A DNA stretch of 64,000 nucleotides from NCBI RefSeq assembly GCF_025403485.1, contig NZ_CP099966.1, positions 4,524,501-4,588,500 of the forward strand, in the 5' to 3' direction. The notes under the pieces are model-generated. The model had not been told where the DNA came from. It made no database searches and saw only the letters and a program-made list of their open reading frames with translations. This stretch comes from Chryseobacterium paludis (GTDB lineage: Bacteria; Bacteroidota; Bacteroidia; Flavobacteriales; Weeksellaceae). A program made the position numbers and the translations under genes. Of the stretch, positions 27,162 through 36,354 are shown one piece after another (within the stretch, counting starts at the first letter, position 1; each line of letters opens with the position of its first letter).

Positions 27162-28268
27162 ATGAAACAAAATAAAAGAATTCTGGCACTGGATTTAATA
27201 AAGGGAATGAGTGTTATAGGAATGGTCATTATTCACACCTTACTCATATTTGCAAATGTGAAATCGCAATCAGAAACAGCTATCGGCAGTTTTATTGTCT
27301 TTCTGGGCAGAGGTACTTCTATTTTTCTGATTTGTATGGGGGTAACATTTATGACGTCCAGTCATCAAAGTCTTAAAAGTTCAATAAAGCGAGGTGGTTT
27401 ACTTTTACTGGCAGCTCTTTTCATGAATTTTATGAAATTTATGATTCCTGTAATTTTTGGTTTTGCACCGGATAATTTTATTCAAAAGTATGGATGGCAT
27501 GCCCCAATAGAGCAGCAATATGTGTATTTGGTCTTGCTAGGTGATATTTTACAATTAGCGGGAATGTCTTTACTATTTGTTGGCTTTATAAGAAAATATG
27601 TTAAAAATAAATTTGGCATTCTGGCTATAGGATTGTTAGTAGCGTTGGTATCCAGAGAAGTTAGTGGAATTAATATTGACGTTCCGGGAATTAATTATGT
27701 TTTAGATCTTCTTTTTAACAATGACTTTCCTGCTTATGTCTATTTCCCTGTTTTTCCGTGGATGTCCTTTATTATCATTGGGATGTTTTTTGGTAAATGG
27801 TTTCAGGAGTTAAATTATGACAGTAAGAAATTATTTAAAAACATGCTGTATGTGGGACTTGTGTTTGCAGCATTTGGAGCACCATTAGTTTTTGTGTATG
27901 GAGACTATAATTACAATGGCTTTTATCATATGGGGCCTGGAGGTGTTATTTATTTTGCAGGATGGACTTTGATCTTTCTTTGGGTTATTTTTAGGATGAC
28001 TTCCAATGCTAAAGAAAATGCATTCATGAGAATTTTAAAATATTGTAGTAAAAATCTGACATCAATGTATATGATACAATGGATACTAATTTCTTGGGGT
28101 AAAGGTATTTTCGGATATAGACAACATGGAATTGGATTCGTATTACTCCTTATACTATTTTATTTGATTCTTACATTTTCAGTTCAGATCCTGTTAGATA
28201 TCTTAAGGAAGAAAGAACCGTTAATTATTTTTCGACGAATCGCAACAGAGGAAACTGTCCTGAAGTAG
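27162..28268 (+). CDS. Multi-pass membrane acyltransferase-like protein (heparan-glucosaminide N-acetyltransferase-like)
   Basis: This is a 368-residue integral membrane protein with about ten hydrophobic helices. The opening RILALDLIKGMSVIGMVIIHTLL follows the R-x-x-x-L-D-x-x-(R/K)-G-x-x-x-x-x-M-x-x-x-H pattern of the DUF1624/HGSNAT-like and acyltransferase-3-like families; the His in the first helix is the expected acetyl-handling residue. A further conserved-looking segment is YFPVFPWMSFIIIGMFFGK. The acceptor is unknown. A hairpin with a T-run lies directly upstream and may modulate expression. Confidence 0.72.
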   Translation: MKQNKRILALDLIKGMSVIGMVIIHTLLIFANVKSQSETAIGSFIVFLGRGTSIFLICMGVTFMTSSHQSLKSSIKRGGLLLLAALFMNFMKFMIPVIFGFAPDNFIQKYGWHAPIEQQYVYLVLLGDILQLAGMSLLFVGFIRKYVKNKFGILAIGLLVALVSREVSGINIDVPGINYVLDLLFNNDFPAYVYFPVFPWMSFIIIGMFFGKWFQELNYDSKKLFKNMLYVGLVFAAFGAPLVFVYGDYNYNGFYHMGPGGVIYFAGWTLIFLWVIFRMTSNAKENAFMRILKYCSKNLTSMYMIQWILISWGKGIFGYRQHGIGFVLLLILFYLILTFSVQILLDILRKKEPLIIFRRIATEETVLK

Positions 28269-28277
28269 TTATTACGA

Positions 28278-28307
28278 TTTGATTAATCTTCGTAAAAGAT
28301 ATTTTTG
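28278..28307 (+). promoter_or_regulatory. Promoter of the secreted thioredoxin gene
   Basis: TTTG (28278-28281), then 18 bases, then TATTTTTG (28300-28307), close to the Bacteroidota -33/-7 layout. The start codon is 65 bases further on. Confidence 0.5.
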
Positions 28308-28372
28308 TCAATCAGAATTTTCAAAAGAAAAATTAAGTACATTCGTTTAGTTAAATTTTTAAAAAGACAAAA

Positions 28373-28894
28373 ATGAAGTATTCTAAAATTATTTTGGTTC
28401 TTACCTTATTGTTATTTCAGATAGGTTTTGCACAGGAAAAAGCAGATGTAGTATTAAATAAAGCGCTTAGTGAAGCAAAAAAAGAAAATAAAAATGTCCT
28501 TTTAGTGTTTCATGCTTCATGGTGCCAATGGTGTAAGCTAATGGAGAAAAATATGAACCTGCCGGAAACAAAACCACTATTTGATAAAAACTATGTTACC
28601 GCTTATCTTGATGTTCAGGAAAGAGGAGAAAAGAAAGTGCTTGAAAATCCGGGTGGGGTGGAAATGATGAGCAGGTATAAGGGAAAAGATGCAGGACTTC
28701 CTTTTTGGTTGATCTTAGATCCTAAAGGCGAGGTTCTGGCAGATTCTTTTAATGATAAAGGCGAAAATCTAGGATCTCCGGCAACACCAGAAGAGGTTGA
28801 CGTTTTTTTAGCTAAACTGGAAAAAACAACAAAGCTCAATAAAGAGGAACTTTCTACTATTCAAAAGGTTTTCGTGAAGAAAAAAGCTCAATAG
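28373..28894 (+). CDS. Secreted thioredoxin-family protein
   Basis: This is a periplasmic thiol-disulfide protein of 173 residues. Residues 1-20 are a signal peptide ending QIGFA. The thioredoxin fold follows, with the redox motif W50-C51-Q-W-C54 and a cis-Pro region in GLPFWLILDPKGE. The 'thioredoxin family, DUF255-like' pattern (VLLVFHASWCQWCKLMEKN) suggests a reductase of oxidised secreted proteins, but partner and direction are unknown. It stands alone between a promoter and a strong terminator. Confidence 0.9.
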   Translation: MKYSKIILVLTLLLFQIGFAQEKADVVLNKALSEAKKENKNVLLVFHASWCQWCKLMEKNMNLPETKPLFDKNYVTAYLDVQERGEKKVLENPGGVEMMSRYKGKDAGLPFWLILDPKGEVLADSFNDKGENLGSPATPEEVDVFLAKLEKTTKLNKEELSTIQKVFVKKKAQ

Positions 28895-28913
28895 GAAAAA
28901 GAGATTAAGATAA

Positions 28914-28953
28914 AAAATACCCCCAGGATCTATTGATTCGGGGGTATTTTTAT
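28914..28953. terminator. Bidirectional intrinsic terminator
   Basis: An 11-bp perfect stem, AAAATACCCCC (28914-28924) with GGGGGTATTTT (28940-28950), has a T-run after it and an A-run before it. It lies between the convergent thioredoxin and helical-protein genes. Confidence 0.85.
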
Positions 28954-28959
28954 TTAAAA

Positions 28960-29358
28960 TTATTTTTTACCAAAAAATATTTGATCTTTTTTTTGTTGCT
29001 CCAGATAGATTTCCTGGAAATTGACAGGCATGTACTGGAAAATGGCATTCCAATGCTGTATCTTAGTATGTTTCTTAAAACTTTCAAAAGATCTTACGAA
29101 AAGATTTTCGATAATATCTTTTACATATGAATCTGCATTTCTATAGATCCCTTCCATCAGTTTGATGTGATGGCCGATAATATTGATTTTGGACTCTCGT
29201 AAAAGGTTTTTTAAGTAGTTTACAGTTGATTGGATAATACCTGCAAAATTATTTTGCACCGATAACTGTGTAATTTCACTTCTAAGAGTGGGATAGAAAA
29301 ATTTTAAATACTCTACAGCGGTCTCTTCATTAATAGTTTGCATTGGCTCGTTCATCAT
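28960..29358 (-). CDS. Helical hypothetical protein, copy 1 (DUF7674-like, tentative)
   Basis: This is a cytoplasmic, mostly alpha-helical protein of about 132 residues. The frame is open from a TTG at 29379; the ATG at 29358 is preferred. It is homologous along its length to the protein at 29678-30034: the shared pattern runs through a mid helix (YLKNLLRE / DHIKRMIRQ), then Y-(R/K)-N-(A/G)-D-x-x-(V/L)-K-(D/N)-x-I-E, and ends Q-x-I-Y-x-x-Q. It follows a 43-aa membrane protein gene. The DUF label is from memory of similar Bacteroidota proteins and needs checking; the function is unknown. Confidence 0.65.
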   Translation of the reverse strand: MMNEPMQTINEETAVEYLKFFYPTLRSEITQLSVQNNFAGIIQSTVNYLKNLLRESKINIIGHHIKLMEGIYRNADSYVKDIIENLFVRSFESFKKHTKIQHWNAIFQYMPVNFQEIYLEQQKKDQIFFGKK

Positions 29359-29411
29359 AAATAATATTTTATTTTTCAAACACTTTTACTGCCGCTAAAA
29401 GTGTACCAAAC

Positions 29412-29543
29412 TTATAAGCAGGCAGCAAAAATAAATACTCCGATGATCAGTGCAATGTGAGTAGCTAGGATTTCAATATTGTGTCTGGAATTCGACTCTT
29501 TCCATTGTTTCCAGTCAAATTGTTTTCTGATTTTTGTCTTCAT
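29412..29543 (-). CDS. Tiny membrane protein, 43 aa
   Basis: The frame MKTKIRKQFDWKQWKESN... runs to ...THIALIIGVFIFAACL and stops at 29412-29414. It has a basic, Trp-containing N terminus and a single C-terminal hydrophobic helix (about 26-43), like a tail-anchored microprotein. It sits between two related helical-protein genes, 53 bases before the ATG of copy 1, mirroring the 54-aa protein that precedes copy 2. No family is recognised. Confidence 0.5.
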   Translation of the reverse strand: MKTKIRKQFDWKQWKESNSRHNIEILATHIALIIGVFIFAACL

Positions 29544-29677
29544 AATCGTAATAATTTTGTAATGAAATCGTTGAAAAATGTAATAAAAAAAAGTAGTGTC
29601 AGTTTTTTGAGGAATCTATTTTTAGAAAAATCTCTGTAATGTGACAAAATGATTATTTCTTCTTACAATTACTGCCA

Positions 29678-30034
29678 TTATATACCATGTGTATAAATCT
29701 GTTTGGAATAAATTCTCTGAAGATCCTTGGACATATGACTAAAGATAGCTTTTCGGTATTCTTCACTGCAGAAAGTTGTTACATTGTCCAATGAATAGAT
29801 AAAAGTGCATTCTATGGCATTTTTAAGTACTGCATCTCCGTTTTTATAGATCGTACCCATCTTTTTTAGACTTTTAAATAAAAGAGGTCTTTCATTTTGA
29901 CGAATCATTCTTTTGATGTGATCTGTAAAAGTATTCATCATACTATAAGAACTCTGCGTTTTAGTTTCATCCAATTCATACTGTATGCTAGGAATTACTT
30001 CTGTAATTTCCTGAACGGCTTGTAAATAATTCAT
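29678..30034 (-). CDS. Helical hypothetical protein, copy 2 (paralogue of 28960-29358)
   Basis: This is a 118-residue helical cytoplasmic protein. It shares with copy 1 the central helix pattern, the Y-K-N-G-D-A-V-L-K-N-A-I-E block (copy 1: Y-R-N-A-D-S-Y-V-K-D-I-I-E) and the ending RIYSKQ/EIYLEQ. Its ATG begins one base after the stop codon of the 54-aa membrane protein gene, so the two are almost certainly co-translated. The function is unknown. The pairing with a tiny membrane protein, repeated downstream, suggests a two-component unit. Confidence 0.68.
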   Translation of the reverse strand: MNYLQAVQEITEVIPSIQYELDETKTQSSYSMMNTFTDHIKRMIRQNERPLLFKSLKKMGTIYKNGDAVLKNAIECTFIYSLDNVTTFCSEEYRKAIFSHMSKDLQRIYSKQIYTHGI

Positions 30035-30035
30035 A

Positions 30036-30200
30036 TTAATAATGATTTTGTTCTAAAAATTTTATAAATCCTCCAAAAATAAAAATCACTAAGAATGCTA
30101 TAAGCAACAGATGATAGGGCTTCATCCATTTTGGAGTTTTTGGCCCTGTGCTTTTTAATCTTCGTAGCTTGTCGATTTTGTTTAAAGTTTTTAAGTCCAT
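30036..30200 (-). CDS. Tiny membrane protein, 54 aa
   Basis: An ATG is also present further upstream (30236), but the start at 30200 (MDLKTLNKIDKLRRLKSTG) is preferred for its compact charged N terminus. The protein has a Lys/Arg-rich cytoplasmic stretch, then one hydrophobic helix (about residues 29-46, LLLIAFLVIFIFGGF) and a short tail. Its stop lies one base before the ATG of helical protein copy 2. This is the first gene of the four-gene group 28960-30200. Confidence 0.6.
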   Translation of the reverse strand: MDLKTLNKIDKLRRLKSTGPKTPKWMKPYHLLLIAFLVIFIFGGFIKFLEQNHY

Positions 30201-30377
30201 TTTTGTATGTTTTGATAATGATGATGCCAATTGCATTCCTTTAAAGATTAATTTATTTTAATTAGTTGTAATTCAATGTGTTGATTCTTTTTGTTGAATT
30301 TTATAATGCAAAAAAGCTATCCAAAATGATAGGGTTATTATCAAAACGAAATGCTGCTCGATATTTGAGATTATTAA

Positions 30378-30385
30378 TATCTTTG
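30378..30385 (+). promoter_or_regulatory. -7 box (TATCTTTG) for the nucleoid-associated protein gene
   Basis: This fits TAnnTTTG, with 19 bases to the ATG at 30405. Confidence 0.55.
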
Positions 30386-30404
30386 CAGTCCATAAAAATC
30401 AAAA

Positions 30405-31418
30405 ATGTTTTCAAAAATTATAGTACACAGAGTCGGTAATAAGATCAATGGTGAGTCTTTAACACTTTCTCAGGAAGAATTGCAGTTGGAAGAAGGGATG
30501 GCAGAAATGCTTGAAGATTATTTTTTAGGTTCTTTTAAAACAGAAGAAACCTATCAGTTTTATAGTGATACTTATTTAGTAAATAATCCTGTTTACAGTT
30601 CTGTAACAGAAATTTTTGAGGATAAGGCTAAATTCCTATGGGAGTCTGAAAACATTGCTAAGCATCTTTTTGAAGCTGCTGAAAACCCTAGAGTTCAGGG
30701 GGGTGAGTTATTTATTGTATTCTTTGAAGATGAGAGAGAAGGGGATGAGAAAGTAGATAAGATCGGGATTTTTAAAACTGAAAAAAGAGAATCTTTCTTA
30801 AAGATATTCCCTCAGGAAGAAACTTTTGCATTGGAAAAAGATCAGGGTATCGGATTATCAAAAATTGATAAAGCAGCTTTGATCTATAATAATCATAAAG
30901 AGAATGGATACGTATTATCTGTAGTTGATAACAACAAAAACGGAGATATGTATTATTGGTTTGAAGATTTCCTGAAAGTGAAACAGCGTGATGATGAGTA
31001 TTTCCACACTCAGGAAGCGTTAATGGTTTATAAAGATTATATTACAAAACAGCTTCCTCAGGAGTTTGAAGTTTCAAAAGCAGATCAGGCTGACTTTTTA
31101 AATAAATCGATTAATTTCTTCAAAGAAAAAGAGGAATTTAAACTTGATGATTTTGCAACTGAAGTATTAGGTGACCAGCATGTGATAGAAAGTTTCGTTA
31201 ATTTTAAAACAGATTATGAACAGGATATGCAGATCAATATTGCTGAAGAATTCCCAATCAGTGAAGCTGCAGTGAAAAAGACGCAGCGACATTTTAAGAG
31301 TATTATCAAATTAGATAAGAATTTCCATATTTATATCCATGGTGATCGAAAAATGCTGGAGCAGGGACAAGATGAAAAAGGAAAATTCTATATGCTGTAT
31401 TTCGATAAGGAAGTTTAA
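30405..31418 (+). CDS. Nucleoid-associated protein (NdpA/YejK family)
   Basis: This is a 337-residue cytoplasmic protein of the nucleoid-associated 37-kDa (NA37) family. The N-terminal half holds family-like segments such as IIVHRVGNKINGESL and ENPRVQGGELFIVFFED. The middle contains GIGLSKIDKAALIYN and the C-terminal part includes QINIAEEFPISEAAVKKTQ. E. coli YejK is found on the nucleoid, but its function is not settled. The gene stands alone between its own promoter box and a hairpin terminator. Confidence 0.85.
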   Translation: MFSKIIVHRVGNKINGESLTLSQEELQLEEGMAEMLEDYFLGSFKTEETYQFYSDTYLVNNPVYSSVTEIFEDKAKFLWESENIAKHLFEAAENPRVQGGELFIVFFEDEREGDEKVDKIGIFKTEKRESFLKIFPQEETFALEKDQGIGLSKIDKAALIYNNHKENGYVLSVVDNNKNGDMYYWFEDFLKVKQRDDEYFHTQEALMVYKDYITKQLPQEFEVSKADQADFLNKSINFFKEKEEFKLDDFATEVLGDQHVIESFVNFKTDYEQDMQINIAEEFPISEAAVKKTQRHFKSIIKLDKNFHIYIHGDRKMLEQGQDEKGKFYMLYFDKEV

Positions 31419-31482
31419 AACAAAGGATAAAAGCAGTAAAGCGATGAATTGCTAAAGTCGCAGAAAAGAATAGATGAGTAGG

Positions 31483-31513
31483 AAGGGTAAAAGTAATTTT
31501 ACCCTTTTGCTTT
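31483..31513 (+). terminator. Intrinsic terminator after the nucleoid-associated protein gene
   Basis: AAGGGTAAAA (31483-31492) pairs with TTTTACCCTT (31497-31506) around a GTAA loop, then a T-rich run. Confidence 0.75.
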
Positions 31514-31540
31514 TTACAGTTTAGGACTATCACTATTCAA

Positions 31541-32290
31541 CTACTTCTTCCCGAAGAATAAAGCTCTGCTATACTCATAATTCATTCTGGCGATATTGAG
31601 AACTGAAATACCTTGCGGGCATTCTACTTCACAGGCTTCAGTGTTGGAACAATGTCCAAATAACTCGCTATCCATTTGCTTTACCATATCTATAACGCGC
31701 TTACTTCTTTCTTCCTTACCCTGAGGAAGAAGAACCATATGTGTAATTTTAGCAGATGTAAATAAAGCGGCACTTGCATTTTTACAGGTTGCCACACATG
31801 CCCCACATCCTATACAGGCAGCGGAGTCAAAAGCTTCTTCGGCAGTTTGATGCGTAACAGCTATGGCTGTTGCATCGGGAGCCTGTCCCGTATTTATGGA
31901 AACGAAACCTCCTGAGGAGATTATTCTGTCGAAAGCTGAACGATCTACTTTTAAATCTCTTTTTATAGGAAATGCTTCTGCCCGGAAGGGTTCTATAACA
32001 ATAGTTTCTCCATCTTTGAAAGAACGCAGATGCAACTGACATGTCGTGGTATTTTTTAAAGGACCGTGAGCTAAACCGTTGATCATCATTCCACATTGTC
32101 CACAGATTCCTTCACGACAATCGTGATCGAACTCTACGGGTTCTTCGCCTTCAGTGATCAGTTTTTCATTTAAAGTATCCAGCATTTCAAGAAAAGACAT
32201 ATGAGAATTCAATTCTTTTAAATCATAATTTACCAGCTTTCCTTTGGTCTTTCCGTCCTTCTGTCTCCATATTTTCAAATGTAAATCCAT
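31541..32290 (-). CDS. sdhB: Succinate dehydrogenase/fumarate reductase iron-sulfur subunit
   Basis: This is the electron-transfer subunit of complex II (249 aa), on the inner face of the inner membrane. All clusters are present: [2Fe-2S] ligands C58, C63, C66 and C84; cysteines C159, C162, C165 and C169 in [16 protein letters not shown]; and C214, C220 and C224 near the end ([15 protein letters not shown]), giving the [4Fe-4S] and [3Fe-4S] clusters. It is the last gene of a run that reads porin - transporter - sdhC - sdhA - sdhB, with an 11-base gap to sdhA. Confidence 0.97.
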   Translation of the reverse strand: MDLHLKIWRQKDGKTKGKLVNYDLKELNSHMSFLEMLDTLNEKLITEGEEPVEFDHDCREGICGQCGMMINGLAHGPLKNTTTCQLHLRSFKDGETIVIEPFRAEAFPIKRDLKVDRSAFDRIISSGGFVSINTGQAPDATAIAVTHQTAEEAFDSAACIGCGACVATCKNASAALFTSAKITHMVLLPQGKEERSKRVIDMVKQMDSELFGHCSNTEACEVECPQGISVLNIARMNYEYSRALFFGKK

Positions 32291-32301
32291 AATTTTTGTT
32301 T

Positions 32302-34221
32302 TTATTTATAACTTCTCACCGTTGGTTGTACCTCTTCAAATACAAGCGGTTCTTTAATTAATTCAGGTTCTTTGTTTTCACCCGTCCATGCCCATGCTGA
32401 AATGAACTGGAATTCATTGTCATTTCTCAAAGCTTCACCATCTGGAGTTTGATATTCTTCGCGAAAATGAGCACCGCAGGATTCATTTCGGGTCAAGGCA
32501 TCATAGCACATCAATTCTCCGATTTCGAAATAGTCGGCAACGCGTCCCGCTTTTTCCAGTTCCGTATTCATGCTGTTTCCCTGTCCGGATACTTTTACAT
32601 TTCTATAGAACTCTGCTTTTAGCTTTTGTATTTCCTGAATAGCGTATTTTAGACCTTTTTCATTTCTAGCCAGGCCACAATAATCATAAAGCAACTTTCC
32701 TAAGGTTTTGTGGTAATGATCTACGGTTTTTGTTCCATTGATGTTGATCAGATTTTCTACCTGTTGTTTAACTGCATTTTCAGCTTTTTCAAATGCCGGA
32801 TCTTCTGTAGATATTTTTCCAGTATGGATTTCATTAGAAAGATAGTTGGCAATTGTATAAGGAGCGATGAAATAACCATCAACGGAAGCCTGAAGAAGAG
32901 AATTTGCTCCAAGTCTGTTAGCTCCATGGTCTGCAAAATTAGCTTCCCCTAAAGCAAATAATCCTGGAATAGTAGTCATCAGCTCGTAGTCTACCCATAA
33001 ACCACCCATAGAAAAGTGAGCCGAAGGAGATATCATCATAGGCTCCTGATAGGCATCATATCCTGTGATCTTAAGATACATATCAAACAAGTTTCCATAT
33101 TTTTCCTGAATCTTCTCTTTTCCCTGTTCTTTAATTGCTTTTGAAAAATCGAGATATACAGCATTTTTTAAAGGTCCGATTCCGAACCCGGCATCAATTC
33201 TTTCTTTTGCAGCTCGGGATGAGATATCTCTCGGAGCAAGATTTCCAAAAGCCGGATATCTTCTTTCGAGATAATAATCCCTTTCATTTTCAGGAATATC
33301 ATTAGCAGCTCTGGTTTCATTTTCTTTTGAAGGAACCCATATTCTCCCATCATTACGAAGTGATTCCGACATTAAGGTTAATTTCGACTGATAATCTCCA
33401 GATTGTGGGAGCGAAGTAGGATGTACCTGAATCCAGCTGGGAGAAGCCATTAAAGCTCCTTTTTTATGAGCCCTCCAAATGGCAGAGCCATTACACCCCA
33501 TTGCTAATGTAGAAAGGTAGTATATCTTGCCATATCCTCCGGTAGCCAATACAACAGCATGAGCAGCATGCCTTTCAATTTCTCCGGTATCTAAATTTCT
33601 TACGATAACCCCTCTTGCTTTTCCATCTATAACCACCAGATCCAGCATTTCATGTCTTGAAAATAATTCAATTGTTTTTTTGCCAACCTGTCTCATCAAA
33701 GCCTGATAAGCTCCTAAAAGTAATTGCTGTCCGGTTTGTCCTCTTGCATAAAAAGTCCGGCTAACCTGAACTCCACCAAAAGAACGGTTATTGAGATAAC
33801 CACCATATTCTCTCCCAAATGGAACTCCTTGGGCTACAGCCTGATCGATGAGGTTTAAAGAACACTCTGCCATGCGGTATACATTAGCCTCCCGTGCTCT
33901 GAAATCGCCACCTTTTAAAGTGTCTACAAACATTCTGTAGACGCTGTCACCATCATTTTTGTAATTTTTAGCAGCATTCACTCCGCCCTGACCTGCTACA
34001 GAATGTGCTCTTCGCGGGCTGTCCTGAAAACAAAATGATTTTACATTGTATCCCATTTCGCCTAAAGATGCAGCAATAGAACTCCCTGCTAAACCTGTTC
34101 CTACGACAATTACATCTAATTTTTTACGGTTGGCTGGATTAACGAGCTTTGCTGTTTTTTTATAATTGGTCCATTTTTGTTCTAATGGTCCTTGAGGTAT
34201 TTTAGAATCTAGCATCATCAT
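32302..34221 (-). CDS. sdhA: Succinate dehydrogenase/fumarate reductase flavoprotein subunit
   Basis: This is the catalytic subunit with covalent FAD, oxidising succinate or reducing fumarate. The 639-residue protein has the FAD fold [15 protein letters not shown] near residue 40 and the FAD-linking His in [13 protein letters not shown]. The substrate loop has [12 protein letters not shown], and [14 protein letters not shown] and [15 protein letters not shown] lie further on. The length and the b558-type SdhC suggest the Bacteroidota/B. subtilis-type complex (SdhCAB). Three Met codons lie at the start and the first is annotated. The gap to sdhC is 6 bases. Confidence 0.97.
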   Translation of the reverse strand: MMMLDSKIPQGPLEQKWTNYKKTAKLVNPANRKKLDVIVVGTGLAGSSIAASLGEMGYNVKSFCFQDSPRRAHSVAGQGGVNAAKNYKNDGDSVYRMFVDTLKGGDFRAREANVYRMAECSLNLIDQAVAQGVPFGREYGGYLNNRSFGGVQVSRTFYARGQTGQQLLLGAYQALMRQVGKKTIELFSRHEMLDLVVIDGKARGVIVRNLDTGEIERHAAHAVVLATGGYGKIYYLSTLAMGCNGSAIWRAHKKGALMASPSWIQVHPTSLPQSGDYQSKLTLMSESLRNDGRIWVPSKENETRAANDIPENERDYYLERRYPAFGNLAPRDISSRAAKERIDAGFGIGPLKNAVYLDFSKAIKEQGKEKIQEKYGNLFDMYLKITGYDAYQEPMMISPSAHFSMGGLWVDYELMTTIPGLFALGEANFADHGANRLGANSLLQASVDGYFIAPYTIANYLSNEIHTGKISTEDPAFEKAENAVKQQVENLININGTKTVDHYHKTLGKLLYDYCGLARNEKGLKYAIQEIQKLKAEFYRNVKVSGQGNSMNTELEKAGRVADYFEIGELMCYDALTRNESCGAHFREEYQTPDGEALRNDNEFQFISAWAWTGENKEPELIKEPLVFEEVQPTVRSYK

Positions 34222-34227
34222 TTTATT

Positions 34228-34884
34228 TTAATTAGAAGTAAAGAATATATAGATGGGCATCAGTGCAAAGCCGATACTTATAATTACTGAATAAGCAATT
34301 CCTATGGTTTTAACCCATTTTACAAATTTAGGATGATATAATCCTAACGTTCTTATAGCACTGTATATCCCGTGAATAAGATGGTAGCACAAAGCGGCCA
34401 TTGATATAATATAAATGATCACATACCACCATTCTTTAAAAACTGCAACCACAAGAATATATAAATCTTTATTTCCGTTTTCATCCAGAGGGGGAGTTCC
34501 GAATTTATATACATACCAAAAGTTTTGAAAATGGATAACCAGAAAAATTAATAGTAATGTTCCTAATATTCCCATATTGCGGGAATACCATTTGCTGGCT
34601 CTTCCACGTCTGTCAGCCTGATAATGGGCGTTGGATTTCTTATTCTTCAAAGTGATTATTAAACCATCGATTGCATGAAGAATTATGCTTGCATACAGAA
34701 CGTAAGAAACTATTTTAATCACAATATTTCCTGACAGAAAATGTGAATACGCATTAAACTGTAAATGAGCCTGATCCTGGGGAAGAAATAGCTGAAGATT
34801 TCCAAGGAAATGAATCAACAAAAAGAAGCTCAGGAAAAGTCCGGTAAGACACATCAGCATTTTTCTTGACAAAGTAGACAGCAT
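34228..34884 (-). CDS. sdhC: Succinate dehydrogenase/fumarate reductase cytochrome b subunit (b558 type)
   Basis: This is the membrane anchor of complex II (218 aa) with five hydrophobic helices. It carries family His residues such as LLIHFLGNLQLF near residue 25 and IILHAIDGLII near 70, and LCYHLIHGIYSAI near 170; these His residues are the candidates for haem b ligation. It is immediately upstream of sdhA (6-base gap) and 19 bases after the DASS transporter stop, so it continues the same operon. Confidence 0.93.
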   Translation of the reverse strand: MLSTLSRKMLMCLTGLFLSFFLLIHFLGNLQLFLPQDQAHLQFNAYSHFLSGNIVIKIVSYVLYASIILHAIDGLIITLKNKKSNAHYQADRRGRASKWYSRNMGILGTLLLIFLVIHFQNFWYVYKFGTPPLDENGNKDLYILVVAVFKEWWYVIIYIISMAALCYHLIHGIYSAIRTLGLYHPKFVKWVKTIGIAYSVIISIGFALMPIYIFFTSN

Positions 34885-34903
34885 AATTTTTTGTTTTATT
34901 AAT

Positions 34904-36334
34904 TTAATAATATCCTAATACTTTCATCCAGAGACCTCCTACTACCATATAAATAATAAGTAATACAATTCCTATTTCGAGACCTCGAAGCCACCATGCT
35001 TTTAATTCTACATATCCACTTCCGAAAAATACGGGAGCAGGACCATGACCGTAATGGGTAAGAACCCCATAAATAGATCCTAAAAAACCAAGCATCATCG
35101 CTAATAACATGGGTGGAATTCCAACAGCAACTCCTACACCTAATAATGCAGCATACATCGCAGCAACGTGAGCTGTAGCACTTGCAAAAATATAGTGACT
35201 GAAAAAATAAACTACAATAATTACAGGAAAGGCTATCTGCCAGCTCAATCCACCGATCTTAACCTTGATAAGGTCACTGAACCATCCAATAAATCCAAGT
35301 TCATTAAGCGAACTGGCCATCATGACCAATACTGCAAACCATACAATAGTATCCCAGGCGCCTTTCTCAGCTTTTACATCTTCCCATGTCAGTACAGAAG
35401 TTAACAATAACAGGGTTAAACCTATGAAGGCTGTTGTAGTGGCATCAATTGAAAGGGATCCTCCAAATATCCAGAGAGCTAATAAGATAAAGAATGCCAA
35501 TAACATGAGCCATTCATTTTTGGAGATCGGACCCATTTCTTTCAACTTTTGAGCGGCCATTTTAGGAGCATCACCTGTTTTTTTCAATTCTGGTGGATAC
35601 AATTTATACAATACAAGAGGAACAACAAAAAATGCTACCAGACCAGGTAGGAAACCTGCAGCTGCCCATGACATCCATGTGATATTGATGCCAAGGTTGG
35701 CTGCAAACTTCTGACACATCGGGTTGCTGGCTGTTCCTGTTAAGAACATTGAAGAAGCAATCAGATTCATATAGTAGCTGTTCAGTGTTAAAAATGAACC
35801 CAGTTTTCTGTGGGTTTCAGGTTTTTCAGGAACAGAATCAAAACTGATGGCCATGGATTTCATAATAGGGTAGATGATTCCACCACCTCTTGCGGTATTA
35901 CTTGGAATAGCCGGGGCAAGGCAAACGTCTGCCAGTCCTAAACCATAGGCTAATCCAAGGGAACTTTTCCCAAATATTCTGATAAATAGAAAAGCTATAC
36001 GGTTTCCTAATCCGGTTTTAATAAATCCACGGGCAATAAAAAATGAGATCCCAATCAACCAGATCACTTTATCTCCGAAACCTGAAAGTGCTTTGGTAAT
36101 TGATTTTCCAGCATCTCCGGGAGCGATCACTTGTGTAAGCGCTGTAAACGCAATGGCCATCATACACATAGTTCCCATGGGAGCAGCTTTAAGAATAATT
36201 CCTAAAATTGTTGCGGCGAAAATAGCGAACAGATGCCATGCATCTGCAGTAACACCATCGGGTTCAGGGATAAACCAGATGATAAGAGCAACAGCAAAAG
36301 TTATTGCTGTATTCTTGATATTAATTTCTTTCAT
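34904..36334 (-). CDS. DASS-family (SLC13/CitT-like) dicarboxylate:sodium symporter
   Basis: This is a 476-residue inner-membrane transporter with about 12 hydrophobic segments. Family features include the SNT motif in APAIPSNTARGGGIIYP (near residue 145) and a second in TGTASNPM (near 200), which form the Na+ and substrate site. A later pair lies in YVELKAWW and the helix around YFFSHYIFASATAHVAAM. It most likely imports or exchanges C4-dicarboxylates such as succinate, fumarate or malate. Position strongly supports this: it lies between a porin gene and sdhCAB. The gap to sdhC is 19 bases. Confidence 0.9.
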   Translation of the reverse strand: MKEINIKNTAITFAVALIIWFIPEPDGVTADAWHLFAIFAATILGIILKAAPMGTMCMMAIAFTALTQVIAPGDAGKSITKALSGFGDKVIWLIGISFFIARGFIKTGLGNRIAFLFIRIFGKSSLGLAYGLGLADVCLAPAIPSNTARGGGIIYPIMKSMAISFDSVPEKPETHRKLGSFLTLNSYYMNLIASSMFLTGTASNPMCQKFAANLGINITWMSWAAAGFLPGLVAFFVVPLVLYKLYPPELKKTGDAPKMAAQKLKEMGPISKNEWLMLLAFFILLALWIFGGSLSIDATTTAFIGLTLLLLTSVLTWEDVKAEKGAWDTIVWFAVLVMMASSLNELGFIGWFSDLIKVKIGGLSWQIAFPVIIVVYFFSHYIFASATAHVAAMYAALLGVGVAVGIPPMLLAMMLGFLGSIYGVLTHYGHGPAPVFFGSGYVELKAWWLRGLEIGIVLLIIYMVVGGLWMKVLGYY

Positions 36335-36354
36335 AATAGTATTGATATTAATGA

